Assembly: GCA_025163595.1 (NCBI GenBank)
Contig: CP104100.1
Coordinates: 1,612,001 to 1,676,000 of the forward strand
Reading direction: 5' to 3'
DNA: 64,000 nucleotides
DNA from: Phaeobacter sp. G2
GTDB taxonomy: Bacteria; Pseudomonadota; Alphaproteobacteria; Rhodobacterales; Rhodobacteraceae
A program made the translations under genes and the position numbers. A model generated the notes under the pieces. That model worked only from the letters and a program-made list of their open reading frames with translations. It searched no databases and was not told where the DNA came from. Shown piece by piece: positions 49,089 to 57,767 of the stretch (positions are counted from its first letter, which is position 1; each line of letters begins with the position of its first letter).

Positions 49089-49553
49089 GTGACCTTTATA
49101 ACCGAGTTCAAACACCCAGAGGACGGATTTGTTTTTATCGTTACATATGGGCGGTCGGGCTCCACTTTGCTGCAATCTCTATTGAATAGAATTGACGGGT
49201 TTCAACGGCGCGGGGAGAACAACAACACCCTGTTTCATCTCTAGTGCGCCTGGGCCGCCGTAAAGGATTCAGTGCCGCTGGACGGCCTGCGCACCAAAGG
49301 GGAAGAGCCCGCACCAGACCATCCTTGGTATGGCTTCCGAGAAGATTGGCTTCGATTCTTTTGGTAGAGACTTGGCGCGTCTTTTTACGCAATCGGTGTT
49401 GCCACCTATCCTGAGCGCGGCATCTTGATGCACTATGGCGATTATACAAAAGACCATTCGCAACTGAATGATTTGTTTGAATTTATTGGCGAACCTGTTG
49501 ATCGGGAAGTCATTGAAAGAACGTTCAGCAAACGCTTGAAACACGCGCGATAA
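49089..49553 (+). pseudogene. Sulfotransferase-family gene, broken
   Basis: Three pieces of a PAPS-type sulfotransferase occur in order. The first, from GTG at 49089, contains FVFIVTYGRSGSTLLQSLL, the N-terminal PAPS-binding loop, and stops at TAG 49242. The second, near 49270-49370, gives TKGEEPAPDHPWYGF and, after a frame change, KIGFDSFGRDLARLFTQSVL. The third, near 49425-49553, gives MHYGDYTKDHSQLNDLFEFI and ends KRLKHAR. Stops, a frameshift and a large internal deletion leave about a third of a normal gene. It adjoins the IS3 fragment, so the region looks like a decayed accessory insertion. Confidence 0.75.
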
Positions 49554-49675
49554 GACCGTGCTGAAGACATTCGTGACGTCTACACTGCTGACCACAATTG
49601 GAACATTGCAGTGACCTGTCGGCCTTGAACGCAGGAGCGCCTGAAATAACGCCTGAACGAGCGCCTGGAGCAGCC

Positions 49676-49714
49676 CAAGGTCCACATGGCCAATCAAGGT
49701 CCATATGGGCCAAT
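49676..49714. repeat. Two-copy 19-20 bp tandem duplication
   Basis: CAAGGTCCACATGGCCAAT (49676-49694) is followed directly by CAAGGTCCATATGGGCCAAT (49695-49714), just before the minus-strand kinase stop. Between the broken sulfotransferase and this repeat (49554-49675) no gene is recognised. Confidence 0.8.
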
Positions 49715-49717
49715 GGC

Positions 49718-52189
49718 TTAGTCGGGGTGCTGTAGGATCAGCGGGGCGTGCTGGGGCGGCATCTTTGCCCGTAGACGTGCCAGGCAGGCTGACAGGTCTT
49801 GAAATCGGATCGGTTTGGTCAACACCTCATCAAAACCCGCCGCGAAAAGCCCGTCAATCTGGTCGGGCAAGGCATTGGCAGTACAGGCTATTGCGGGGGG
49901 CATGGGCGCGTTTGTTTGTGATACCTGGCGTCGGATTGCTGCAAGGGCTTCTAAGCCGCTCATGTTTGGCATCGAAATATCAAACAACAGACACTCCGCC
50001 GCGTGGTCGCGCCAGGCTTCCACGGCCTCCTGCCCGTCAGAGCACATGATCAGGGTGTGGTTCAGCTTTGACAGCATCTTGCGCAGGATGAGACGGTTGG
50101 TGGCGTTGTCTTCTGCCACCAGAATACGCAGGGGCGCCTCCGGCGTGCAGGTCTGTTCTGTGGCATCAGCGCCTGTTTTATTGCTGTTTGTTTTATCGCG
50201 GTCTTTGGTCTGCAGGATAGGGGCCAACGGCAGGATGACTTGCGCTTTGGTGCCCAGGCCGTGCTGTGAGTCCATGTGAAAGTCACCGCCCATTTTCCTG
50301 ACCAGCTCAGAGACGATGGCCAGTCCCAGCCCAGTTCCGCCAAAGGTGCGGGTAATGGAATTGTCCGCCTGCTCGAACTTGTTGCTTACCCGCCGCAGCT
50401 GCTCCGGCGTCATGCCGATCCCCGTGTCACTGATGCCTAAGCGAATACCGCCCTGCGCCGTCACTTGCCCCGACAGGGTGACGCGCCCCTGGGTGGTGAA
50501 TTTCAGCGCGTTTCCACACAGGTTATGCAGCACCTGGCCAATGCGTCGTGCATCACCGATCCATTGCCCGTCCAGCGCGGGTGACAGATCCAGCTGCAGC
50601 TCGAGCCCTTTCTGCTGGGCGACGATTTGGTGAATACGTGCCACGTCCCGCAACACCTTCGCGGGGGTGAAGGGGGCTGCGTCATAGGTTTCCTTGCCGG
50701 ATTCGATACGCGCCAGATCCAGGATGTCGTTGAGAATACTCAGCAACCCTTCGGCAGAGCCATGCACAGCTTCAACCATTTCGCGCTGGCTGGAATCGAG
50801 TTCGGTTTGCGATATCATCTGTATCAGCCCGAGTATGCCGTTCATTGGCGTTCGGATTTCATGGCTCATATTGGCCAGGAATGCCGACTTGGCCGCATTG
50901 GCGGCCTCTGCCTGCGCCCGCGCCTGATTGAGCTCCGTGACATCCACCCGCAGCCCGACACAGCCACCGTCCGGGGTGCGCTGTTCAAAGACCCGAAAGG
51001 CGCGCCCGTCTTGCAAAGTGACGAGATTGGATCCCGAAGGGTTGCGAAAGGCCTGCAAGCGCTCTTGCACAAACTCTTCTTCACGCCCTTCGGTTCCGGC
51101 GTAAAACCCCTCAGATGCGGCCTGGCGTAAAATGGCGGCAAAGTCTGCACCTGGCTTCACCAAAGGGGCGGTTTGTTTCGAGAACATCTCGACATAGCGG
51201 CTGTTGGAGAGAACCAAGCGTTCGTCGGCGTCGAAGTAAACAAAGCCATCGGTCAAGGCTTCGATCGCCGCCTGCAACCTGGCATGGGCGTCCTGGGCTG
51301 CGATTTCGGCGGCGGCGCGTTCGGTGGTATCCTGCACATAGGCCACAATCATCGGCGAGGCGTTGAACACTTTATGCAATGTGATGTCCACCGGGTACTT
51401 TGACCCGTCTGCCCGCTGCAACCAGGTGTTTGTTTTGCCAAAGGTCGGCTTGTTGTGCATCAGGTTTTGGACGGCCTTTTCAAAGCGTTCCACAGTGAGC
51501 AGCGGATTTAGTTCCAGCGGCGTCATATGGGTCAGGCGGTTCATCGAATACCCGATGTTTTTCCGCGCTGCCTTGTTGGCCAAAACAAATTTCCAATTGT
51601 TGGGGTCTATGACATAGATCTCCTCCGGGCTCTCCTCCAAGATGCCCGACCAAAACGCGATCCGGGTATTTTTAGAAACCGTCTCTGCAAGTGTTTGTTT
51701 GTCACGATTTGCTTTCAACAGCGCAGTTACTGCTGCACTGATCTTTTCCAGATCAGAGATAACTTTGGGCGAAAAGCTGTTGGGCTCCTGTCCCATCGCA
51801 CAGACTGTCCCAATTGGAAGGCCTGGTTCGGTTTCCAGAAGAACCCCGACATAAGATCGGATGTAGGGAGGCCCCAAAACGAATGGATTTTCAGCGAACC
51901 GTTCATCCTGGCATGCGTCTGGCACGACCAATGTGGAGCCGCTGTTGACCGCATGCACAGACATGGAGTCCTGGCGTGTGATTTTGCGCATGGGCCCCAG
52001 TCCGGTCTTTGCCAGGAAGACCTGTTCGCGTTCCCCCACGATCGAGATAAGAGCTGCTTCGGTCCCTGCGACCTGTGCGGCCAGGTCACAAAGACCCTGA
52101 ATTTCCGGAAAATGGTCACGAAAATCAATGCGTAAATTGGCAATAGATTGCAGCCGCACCCTATCATCGAGAAACTTGGGGGTGATCAT
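49718..52189 (-). CDS. Cytoplasmic GAF/PAS hybrid sensor histidine kinase
   Basis: An 823-residue kinase without clear transmembrane helices. An N-terminal GAF domain (about 20-160; FLAKTGLG, SMSVHAVNSGSTLVVPDA) is followed by a PAS/PAC domain (about 185-300; WLQRADGSKYPVDITLH) and a second PAS (about 310-425). HisKA has His443 in NMSHEIRTPMNG, HATPase has ISDTGIGMT and GGTGLGLAIVSELV, and a receiver holds Asp in LLFDISMPNMSG. It has the architecture of phosphorelay or light/redox sensors, but no chromophore Cys can be assigned with confidence. No cognate regulator is adjacent. The start at 52189 gives the natural N-terminus; a nearby upstream ATG is out of frame. Confidence 0.88.
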   Translation of the reverse strand: MITPKFLDDRVRLQSIANLRIDFRDHFPEIQGLCDLAAQVAGTEAALISIVGEREQVFLAKTGLGPMRKITRQDSMSVHAVNSGSTLVVPDACQDERFAENPFVLGPPYIRSYVGVLLETEPGLPIGTVCAMGQEPNSFSPKVISDLEKISAAVTALLKANRDKQTLAETVSKNTRIAFWSGILEESPEEIYVIDPNNWKFVLANKAARKNIGYSMNRLTHMTPLELNPLLTVERFEKAVQNLMHNKPTFGKTNTWLQRADGSKYPVDITLHKVFNASPMIVAYVQDTTERAAAEIAAQDAHARLQAAIEALTDGFVYFDADERLVLSNSRYVEMFSKQTAPLVKPGADFAAILRQAASEGFYAGTEGREEEFVQERLQAFRNPSGSNLVTLQDGRAFRVFEQRTPDGGCVGLRVDVTELNQARAQAEAANAAKSAFLANMSHEIRTPMNGILGLIQMISQTELDSSQREMVEAVHGSAEGLLSILNDILDLARIESGKETYDAAPFTPAKVLRDVARIHQIVAQQKGLELQLDLSPALDGQWIGDARRIGQVLHNLCGNALKFTTQGRVTLSGQVTAQGGIRLGISDTGIGMTPEQLRRVSNKFEQADNSITRTFGGTGLGLAIVSELVRKMGGDFHMDSQHGLGTKAQVILPLAPILQTKDRDKTNSNKTGADATEQTCTPEAPLRILVAEDNATNRLILRKMLSKLNHTLIMCSDGQEAVEAWRDHAAECLLFDISMPNMSGLEALAAIRRQVSQTNAPMPPAIACTANALPDQIDGLFAAGFDEVLTKPIRFQDLSACLARLRAKMPPQHAPLILQHPD

Positions 52190-52570
52190 ATTTGTCCATT
52201 CAGATCCGGGGAACCATTTAGCTTCGCAGACTATATGCGGCAGGTTCTTTAAGAAACTTCAATAGATGCGTCATTGCGCCCCGGATCAATCTGACCCCGT
52301 TGGGGCCTGCTTTGTTTTGCGGGCATAATCTGTGTCTTCCCATTTTTACGGGAAAATTGATGTCCCGGCCGGAACCAAATTGAGCGTATTTGCGGAGCGG
52401 TACCCGGTTTTCAAAAAGCATAGGCCTGCGTCTAAAAACGGTGAAAGAGACCAAAGGCGCGGTGATCGTGATCTGAGCCGCGTTAAATGCAACCCCCTGT
52501 GGATCATGCTGCCGCGCCGGTCTCAGGCGTCACAGCGTTTTGGGCATGTCTGGCCCTCAGCCTGAAACAA
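52190..52570. other. Gene-free stretch between kinase and FAH-family operon
   Basis: No coding sequence with a believable start, codon pattern or family motif was found on either strand, and no repeat or RNA gene was recognised. It must contain the promoter for the minus-strand hybrid kinase, but no convincing -35/-10 pair stood out. Confidence 0.5.
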
Positions 52571-52602
52571 ACGCCCCCTCCCCAAGAGGGAGGAGGCGTT
52601 TT
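52571..52602 (-). terminator. Hairpin terminator downstream of the FAH/cyclase/TRAP operon
   Basis: ACGCCCCCTCCC (52571-52582) pairs with GGGAGGAGGCGT (52588-52599) with one mismatch and a short CAAGA loop. On the minus strand it is followed by T-rich TTGTTTC, on the plus strand by TTTT. It lies about 140 bases after the last gene of the minus-strand operon. Confidence 0.6.
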
Positions 52603-52687
52603 GGGCTAACTGATTTGTACAACGATGCGTGTTTGTGCAGGAAACGCGTCTGTTGAAGGGGGGCAAGATGGCCCATCTTGCCCCACA

Positions 52688-52739
52688 GGTAGGCCCATCT
52701 GGTAGGCCCATCTGGTAGGCCCGTTTGGTAGGCCCGTCG
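52688..52739. repeat. Four-copy 13-bp tandem repeat at the 3' end of the FAH-family gene
   Basis: Four units of GGTAGGCCCATCT-type sequence (two identical, then GGTAGGCCCGTTT and GGTAGGCCCGTCG) end one base before the stop codon of the neighbouring gene. Same unit length and copy number as the unrelated array at 44019-44070. Confidence 0.85.
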
Positions 52740-52740
52740 T

Positions 52741-53718
52741 TTAGGTGACGATCTGCACGGATTGCGCGATCTCGCCAAACAAACTGTCACCGCTGTCCAT
52801 CTCCACCCGCATCACCACCGTGTCGCCGTGCTGCATAAAGGGCGTGTTTCCCGCGCCCTGGGCGATGGTTTCGATGGCGCGCTTTTCAGCGATGCAGCTT
52901 GACCCGACGCTTTCATAGTCCTTGTTTGACACAGTTCCCGACCCGATGATCGTGCCTGCGGGCAGGTCGCGGGAATAGGCGGCATGGGCGATCAATTCGT
53001 CAAAACCAAACTTCATTTCATCGCCGTTTGTGCGGCCAAAGGCGACGCCGTTGCGCTCTACCTGCAAAGGCAGACAGACCCGGCAATCGCGCCAGGCATC
53101 GCCCAATTCATCCGGGGTCACCGCAAAAGGCGCCATGGCGCAGGCGGGTTTGCAGTGCAGCCAGCCAAAGCCGGTGGCCATTTCTGTGGGGCCGATGGCC
53201 CGCAGGCTCCAGTCGTTGATCAGCACGATCAGACGGATGTATTGTGCCGCGTCTTTGGCTTTGGTGCCCATGGGCACAGCGTCCAGGATGACGCCGTATT
53301 CGCCTTCAAAATCAATGCCATCATCGGCTGACGGAAACAGCGCGGCGGCAGTTGGCGCCAAAAAGCGGTCCGACATGCCCTGGTACATCAGCGGGCGCTC
53401 GTTCAGGCCGACTTCGGGGTGGCCCCATGCTTTCTGGATCAAAAACGCATGTGTTTCAAAGGCGGACCCGTCGAGCCACTGCCAGGCGCGCGGCAGAGGC
53501 GACAGGGCCTCTGCCGGGTCAAGATCAATCGCGCCAGCAAGGGTGCCTGCCTCAAGTGCGGCGTATTGGGTGCGCCACTGGCTGGCATTGTCCGCCCAGG
53601 TTTCAAGCGCCTGCTGCAAGGTGCGTGCTGTGTCGGCAGCAATGGCACGTCTGCCGTCCTGCGATACAATATGAAGGTGCCCATCTGGGCTGCCATCGGC
53701 AAGGGTGACAAATTTCAT
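52741..53718 (-). CDS. Fumarylacetoacetate hydrolase (FAH) family protein
   Basis: A 325-residue FAH-fold enzyme; members are metal-dependent C-C hydrolases, decarboxylases or hydratases of aromatic-ring-cleavage pathways. The N-terminus MKFVTLADGSPDGHLHIVSQDG and the core DFEGEYGVILDAVPMGTK (metal-binding Glu residues) are typical. LINDWSLRAI and YSRDLPAGTIIGSGTVSNKD are also present, as in FAH proteins with a fumarylacetoacetase-like insert. The start at 53718 is chosen for the family N-terminus. It is separated by 239 bases from the cyclase gene but has the same strand and probably the same transcript. The exact substrate is unknown. Confidence 0.85.
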   Translation of the reverse strand: MKFVTLADGSPDGHLHIVSQDGRRAIAADTARTLQQALETWADNASQWRTQYAALEAGTLAGAIDLDPAEALSPLPRAWQWLDGSAFETHAFLIQKAWGHPEVGLNERPLMYQGMSDRFLAPTAAALFPSADDGIDFEGEYGVILDAVPMGTKAKDAAQYIRLIVLINDWSLRAIGPTEMATGFGWLHCKPACAMAPFAVTPDELGDAWRDCRVCLPLQVERNGVAFGRTNGDEMKFGFDELIAHAAYSRDLPAGTIIGSGTVSNKDYESVGSSCIAEKRAIETIAQGAGNTPFMQHGDTVVMRVEMDSGDSLFGEIAQSVQIVT

Positions 53719-53957
53719 GCGGTCATATCCTCTTGGGGTCGGGGGCGGCGTGAGCCCATGTGGCCCACTGTTGCGCCGTTTATGATTATTTTTGGTGCAG
53801 GCCTGCACGCCGGTCGCGCCTGTGCGCAGCGCTGTGCAGGGGCAGCAGTAGATGCCCACCAGTTGTTTGATACCAGTCGTAAGATAGCTGTCGGCGGCGC
53901 GCTAACCCCTAGGGGGCGGGGTGCCAACATGGGGGCCGTGACGCTGTGCGAGCCTGG
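53719..53957. other. Gap between FAH-family and cyclase genes
   Basis: No gene is supported here. A short perfect palindrome CCCCTAGGGG lies at 53906-53915, and a ribosome-binding GAGGAT precedes the FAH-family start. The large gap inside an otherwise tight operon may hold an internal promoter or processing site. Confidence 0.4.
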
Positions 53958-54728
53958 CTAGTCTTTGATGGTGGCCACGGGGCGGCACCATCCGGCGCTG
54001 GCGCCTTTGACCTTTACGGGAAAGCAGATGACGTCAAACCCGGTGGCAGGCAGCGTGTCCAGGGCGGCCATCTTTTCCATGTGACAATAGCCGTGAACCA
54101 TGCCGGCGCGGTGCCCCTCCCAGATCAGCGAGGCGTCACCGGTTTCGGCCACTTTCTTGGCCGTTTCGGTAAAGGGTGCGTCCCAGCTCCAGGCGTCGGT
54201 GCCAGTCACCCGCACGCCACGACTGGTGAGATAAACCGTGGCTTCACGCCCCATGCCGCAGCCGGTGCCCACATAGGCCGGCGTGCCATAGGCCTCTGCG
54301 GCTGAGGTGTTCACCAGCACAATATCGCCGGGGCTTAGCTGGTGGCCAATGCGGCTCAGCTCTGCCGCCACATCCGCAGCCGTGGCCACATAGCCGTTGG
54401 CAAAATGGCGGAAATCCAGTTTGACCCCAGGACCCATGCACCAGTCCAGCGGGATCTCGTCGATGGTGATCGCCCGCGCGCCCTGGTCCATGGTCGAGTG
54501 AAAGTGATAGGGCGCGTCCAGATGGGTGCCATTGTGGGTGCTGAGGGTGACCTCTTCCACGGCCCAGCCCTCGCCGCCCGGCAGTTGATCGCGGTTTACC
54601 CCGGGAAAGAACTGGAGCACCTGGTCGGCCGAGTCATTGTGGCCGATGTAATTGATCTTTGGCCCCAATCCGGGGGGGTCGGCATAGTCGGTGTTTTCCA
54701 AAGGGCGCGACAGGTCGATGAGTTTCAT
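53958..54728 (-). CDS. Cyclase-family protein (kynurenine-formamidase-like metal hydrolase)
   Basis: A 256-residue member of the cyclase/KynB family. The metal-site motif HNGTHLDAPYHF is seen near residue 85 (the family HGTHxDxPxH with Asn-Gly-Thr-His), together with IDLSRPLEN at the start, GDIVLVNTSAAEAYG, VRVTGTDAWSWDAPF and the late His/Glu segment IWEGHRAGMVHGYCHMEKM. Family enzymes hydrolyse amides, lactones or cyclic intermediates; a role in an aromatic or cyclic-acid pathway with the FAH-family enzyme is inferred. It follows the TRAP permease by 18 bases. Confidence 0.87.
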   Translation of the reverse strand: MKLIDLSRPLENTDYADPPGLGPKINYIGHNDSADQVLQFFPGVNRDQLPGGEGWAVEEVTLSTHNGTHLDAPYHFHSTMDQGARAITIDEIPLDWCMGPGVKLDFRHFANGYVATAADVAAELSRIGHQLSPGDIVLVNTSAAEAYGTPAYVGTGCGMGREATVYLTSRGVRVTGTDAWSWDAPFTETAKKVAETGDASLIWEGHRAGMVHGYCHMEKMAALDTLPATGFDVICFPVKVKGASAGWCRPVATIKD

Positions 54729-54746
54729 AAAGGTCTCCGGTAAAAT

Positions 54747-56057
54747 TTAGCGCCCTAACAGGCCGGTTGCGATGATGGGAAAGGCGATGACAAGCGCGAG
54801 GCAGATCAGCATCATCGCTGCAAAAGGGGCGGCGCCGATGAAGATGTCCTTGAGGCTGATATTGGGGTCATTGAGGCTGGATTTGATCACATAGACCGAT
54901 ATGCCAAAGGGCGGCGTCAGCAGCCCGATCTCTACCGCGATCACGGTGATCACCCCGAACCAGACCAGATCCACATTCATGCTCACCATCACTGGCAGCA
55001 TCAGCGGTACAAGGATCAACATGATTGATCCGCTGTCGAGGATCATTCCAAACAGGATCACCACCACCACATAGAGCAAGATGATCGCCAGCAGGCTGAC
55101 CTCGGCGGTGGCCACCATGGTGCCAAAGGTGCGCGGCACGCCAGAGAAGGCCAGCATGCGGGAGTACATTTGTGCCGCAATGATCAGAAAAGAGATGGCG
55201 GCGGTAATCAGCCCCGTTTCCACCAGCACCCGCCACAGGGCATCAAGGGACAGGCGGCGTTTTGCAACACCGATGATAAGCGCCCCCGCGACGCCCACAG
55301 CGCCTGCTTCGACGGGGGTGAACATGCCGCCATACAGCCCGCCCAGAACGAGGCTGATCAACAGGGCGATGGGCATCCCTTTGGCAAGAACCTCGGAGGC
55401 GGGCATATGGCCACTGTCCGCACTGAGGTTTTTGCCGATGAACCCGGGGGCAAAATAGGCCATCAGGATTGTGCCTGCTGCAAACAAACAGGCCAACAGC
55501 AGCCCCGGCCCCAGACCGGCAAGGAACAGATCTCCGATAGATTGCTCGGTGAGCAGCCCATAAAGGATCATCAACAGCGAGGGCGGGATCAACATTCCCA
55601 ACACCGAACTCCCCGCGACCACGCCAACGGAAAACCGAGTGCTATAGCCGTGCCGCCGCAGTTCCGGCACCGCGATTTTGGTGAACACGGCAGCAGAAGC
55701 GATGGAAATGCCGGTGATTGCTGCAAAGATGGTATTGGCGGCGATGGTGCCGATGCCAAGGCCGCCTTTGATGCGTTTGAACATGGCATTGGCAACGTCA
55801 AAGGCATCGCGCCCCATGCCGCTTTCTGACACGAGAAACCCCATCAGAACAAACACCGGCACGACGCCGAAAAAGTAGCTGGAGATCGCATCGTTTGCCG
55901 CAAGGCCCAGCATCTTGGCCGCCAGCAAAGGCGTGCCTTTGATCGCCCAAACACCGACAAAGGAGCACAGGATCAGCGCGATGGGGACATAAAGCCCGCC
56001 CAGAACCAGCCCGCCCATGAAAAACAGGCTCAGGATACCGATGGCAAAATCTGTCAT
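54747..56057 (-). CDS. TRAP transporter large permease (DctM type)
   Basis: A 436-residue membrane protein with about eleven to twelve hydrophobic segments. Typical DctM blocks are MTDFAIGILSLFFMGGLVLGG at the start, FVLMGFLVSESGMGRDAFD, TISIASAAVFTKIAVPEL-like GISIASAAVFTKIAVPEL, GSSVLGMLIPPSLLMILYG, and MILDSGSIMLILVPLMLPV. It drives sodium-coupled uptake of the acid delivered by the DctP-type protein. The start at 56057 is set by overlap with the small-permease stop (ATGA). Confidence 0.93.
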   Translation of the reverse strand: MTDFAIGILSLFFMGGLVLGGLYVPIALILCSFVGVWAIKGTPLLAAKMLGLAANDAISSYFFGVVPVFVLMGFLVSESGMGRDAFDVANAMFKRIKGGLGIGTIAANTIFAAITGISIASAAVFTKIAVPELRRHGYSTRFSVGVVAGSSVLGMLIPPSLLMILYGLLTEQSIGDLFLAGLGPGLLLACLFAAGTILMAYFAPGFIGKNLSADSGHMPASEVLAKGMPIALLISLVLGGLYGGMFTPVEAGAVGVAGALIIGVAKRRLSLDALWRVLVETGLITAAISFLIIAAQMYSRMLAFSGVPRTFGTMVATAEVSLLAIILLYVVVVILFGMILDSGSIMLILVPLMLPVMVSMNVDLVWFGVITVIAVEIGLLTPPFGISVYVIKSSLNDPNISLKDIFIGAAPFAAMMLICLALVIAFPIIATGLLGR

Positions 56058-56569
56058 TGGATATGCCCTTTTTTCAACCGCTGGATGATGCGGGCTATAA
56101 ATTGCAGCGCCAGCAGGGTGGCTCCGATCAGGATCATCAGCTTTGCGGGCCATGTGGGCATGGTAAAATTGCCAACTGCCCCGACAAATTCATTGCGGGT
56201 GATCGACTTTATCAGGATTGGCCAATGGGCATAGATAATTGCCGAAACCACGAGACACCCAAGCAGGTCAAAGATGAGCTCCATTCCTGACGCCAGGCGC
56301 GGTCTGCTGCGGTGCAGGCTGTCGATCAGCCCGTCAGAGCGGGTGAGCCGACCAGCCCTGAGCGCTTGCGGCACCTGCAGGAATACAATTGCCACGATCG
56401 ACAGTGATATCATTTCGGGCACGCCGGACAGCGGGGCGTCAAACAGATTCCGCCCCAGCACATCGGTGCAAATGATAACCACCAGCCCAACAATCAGCAG
56501 TGTCCCAAGAATATTGGCCCCCTGCGTCGCGATATTGAGCGCGCGCAGGGGGAGAGAGGCGACTGACAT
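56054..56569 (-). CDS. TRAP transporter small permease (DctQ type)
   Basis: A 171-residue membrane protein with four hydrophobic helices. VIICTDVLGRNLFDAPLSGVPEM is the typical DctQ second-helix block (xxDVxxRxxFxxPLxGxxEL). The start lies one base before the DctP-type stop region, and its stop overlaps the large-permease start. It pairs with the DctM protein in the membrane. Confidence 0.9.
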   Translation of the reverse strand: MSVASLPLRALNIATQGANILGTLLIVGLVVIICTDVLGRNLFDAPLSGVPEMISLSIVAIVFLQVPQALRAGRLTRSDGLIDSLHRSRPRLASGMELIFDLLGCLVVSAIIYAHWPILIKSITRNEFVGAVGNFTMPTWPAKLMILIGATLLALQFIARIIQRLKKGHIQ

Positions 56570-57625
56570 TTATTCTTTGTCCCAGTCACGCAGTGGCGTG
56601 GCACCACCGGCCCGCATCTGGTCCATATAGGTGGTCAGCACCCCCGAGGCGTCTTTGCCCTGTGCATCCAGCCCTTCCGCCCAGACTTTGGCCGCATTCT
56701 CCATGCCGGCAGCCCACTGTGCGCGCATCTCGTCGCTGGCGTCACTTATGGTTGCACCGCCGGCTTCCATTCCCTTGTAGGCGATGGTGACAAAGTTCTC
56801 GAGATCTTCGATATACCAGCTTGCGGCCGCGTCAGCGGCGGCGCGAAAGGCCTCTTGCACATCTTCGGGCAGGCCATCCCACCAGTCTTTGTTGGCGCAG
56901 ATCGACCCTGCAAACTGCGCCCCAAGACCCACTTTGGTGATGTTGGGGGCAACCTCGAACAGTTTACCGGGGAAAGCGGCAGAGGCGAAGACCAGCACAC
57001 CGTCATAGACGCCAGTTTGCAGCTCGTTGTAGTAGGTGGTCAGGTTGCCCTGCACCCCCACAGCGCCGGTTCCGGCCAGCCAGTTAATCGAGGCGCCGGG
57101 GGCTGCAATCTTGCGCCCTTCCAGATCCGCCAGCGAGGTGACCGGGAAATTCGTCATCAGCACATAGTCATCAATCGCCGTTGGCGCCCCAAGGTAGACA
57201 ACGCCATTGTCTGTATAGGCCTGCTGCATGCGCGGGTCGCTCAGGTGCAGATTGTGCAGCGTTTCGCTCACCAGCTGGACGTCATCGGACACAAACGGAG
57301 TGTAATAGGTGACGTTCTGAACGGCCAGTTTGCCCGGATCAAACAGGCTTGAGCAGGCGCCGAGTTCTGACAGCCCTGCCTCGACGGTTTCCAGCTCTTC
57401 GCCCACACCGGCAATTGCGCCGCCATATTGCTCTGAGAAAGAGACGCTATGCCCAAGGGCTGCTAGTTTTTCATTGGCTGTGGGAATGAAAGCTTCGGGA
57501 AACATTTTGACCCAGCGGAAAACCGGCGGATGGCCTGCAGCGATGGTGACGTTATAACTGTCGGCAACCGCAGCTGTTGACGACAACAGACAAAGAGCGA
57601 TCGCGCTGGTTTTCAGAAACTTCAT
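56570..57625 (-). CDS. TRAP transporter substrate-binding protein (DctP type)
   Basis: A 351-residue periplasmic binding protein. A signal peptide ends near AAVADS, followed by YNVTIAAGHPPVFRWVKMFPE. A conserved arginine region for the carboxylate is expected in the central part (DLEGRKIAAPGAS, the family segment L-G-K-R). The start at 57625 follows GGGAGGACAATT. First gene of the operon DctP-DctQ-DctM-cyclase-FAH-family. The ligand is probably an organic acid, perhaps aromatic or cyclic, judged from the enzymes encoded behind it. Confidence 0.92.
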   Translation of the reverse strand: MKFLKTSAIALCLLSSTAAVADSYNVTIAAGHPPVFRWVKMFPEAFIPTANEKLAALGHSVSFSEQYGGAIAGVGEELETVEAGLSELGACSSLFDPGKLAVQNVTYYTPFVSDDVQLVSETLHNLHLSDPRMQQAYTDNGVVYLGAPTAIDDYVLMTNFPVTSLADLEGRKIAAPGASINWLAGTGAVGVQGNLTTYYNELQTGVYDGVLVFASAAFPGKLFEVAPNITKVGLGAQFAGSICANKDWWDGLPEDVQEAFRAAADAAASWYIEDLENFVTIAYKGMEAGGATISDASDEMRAQWAAGMENAAKVWAEGLDAQGKDASGVLTTYMDQMRAGGATPLRDWDKE

Positions 57626-57748
57626 AATTGTCCTCCCAAACATTTATTTGCAGCCGCCCAGGCCCAAGCAAAGGCGCTGACGGCGATGGTATCGCGAGAT
57701 TAGGCCGATGAGGGGCAAGTAAGGAAGTTAATGTTGATGGTAGTGGTC

Positions 57749-57763
57749 ATTCATTCTATGAAT
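57749..57763. promoter_or_regulatory. LysR-type operator candidate ATTCAT-N3-ATGAAT
   Basis: A perfect 6+3+6 inverted repeat with a T-N11-A core lies four bases before the lysR start and about 125 bases from the divergent DctP-type gene. Its place suggests autoregulation plus control of the TRAP operon by the LysR factor. Confidence 0.5.
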
Positions 57764-57767
57764 ACCT

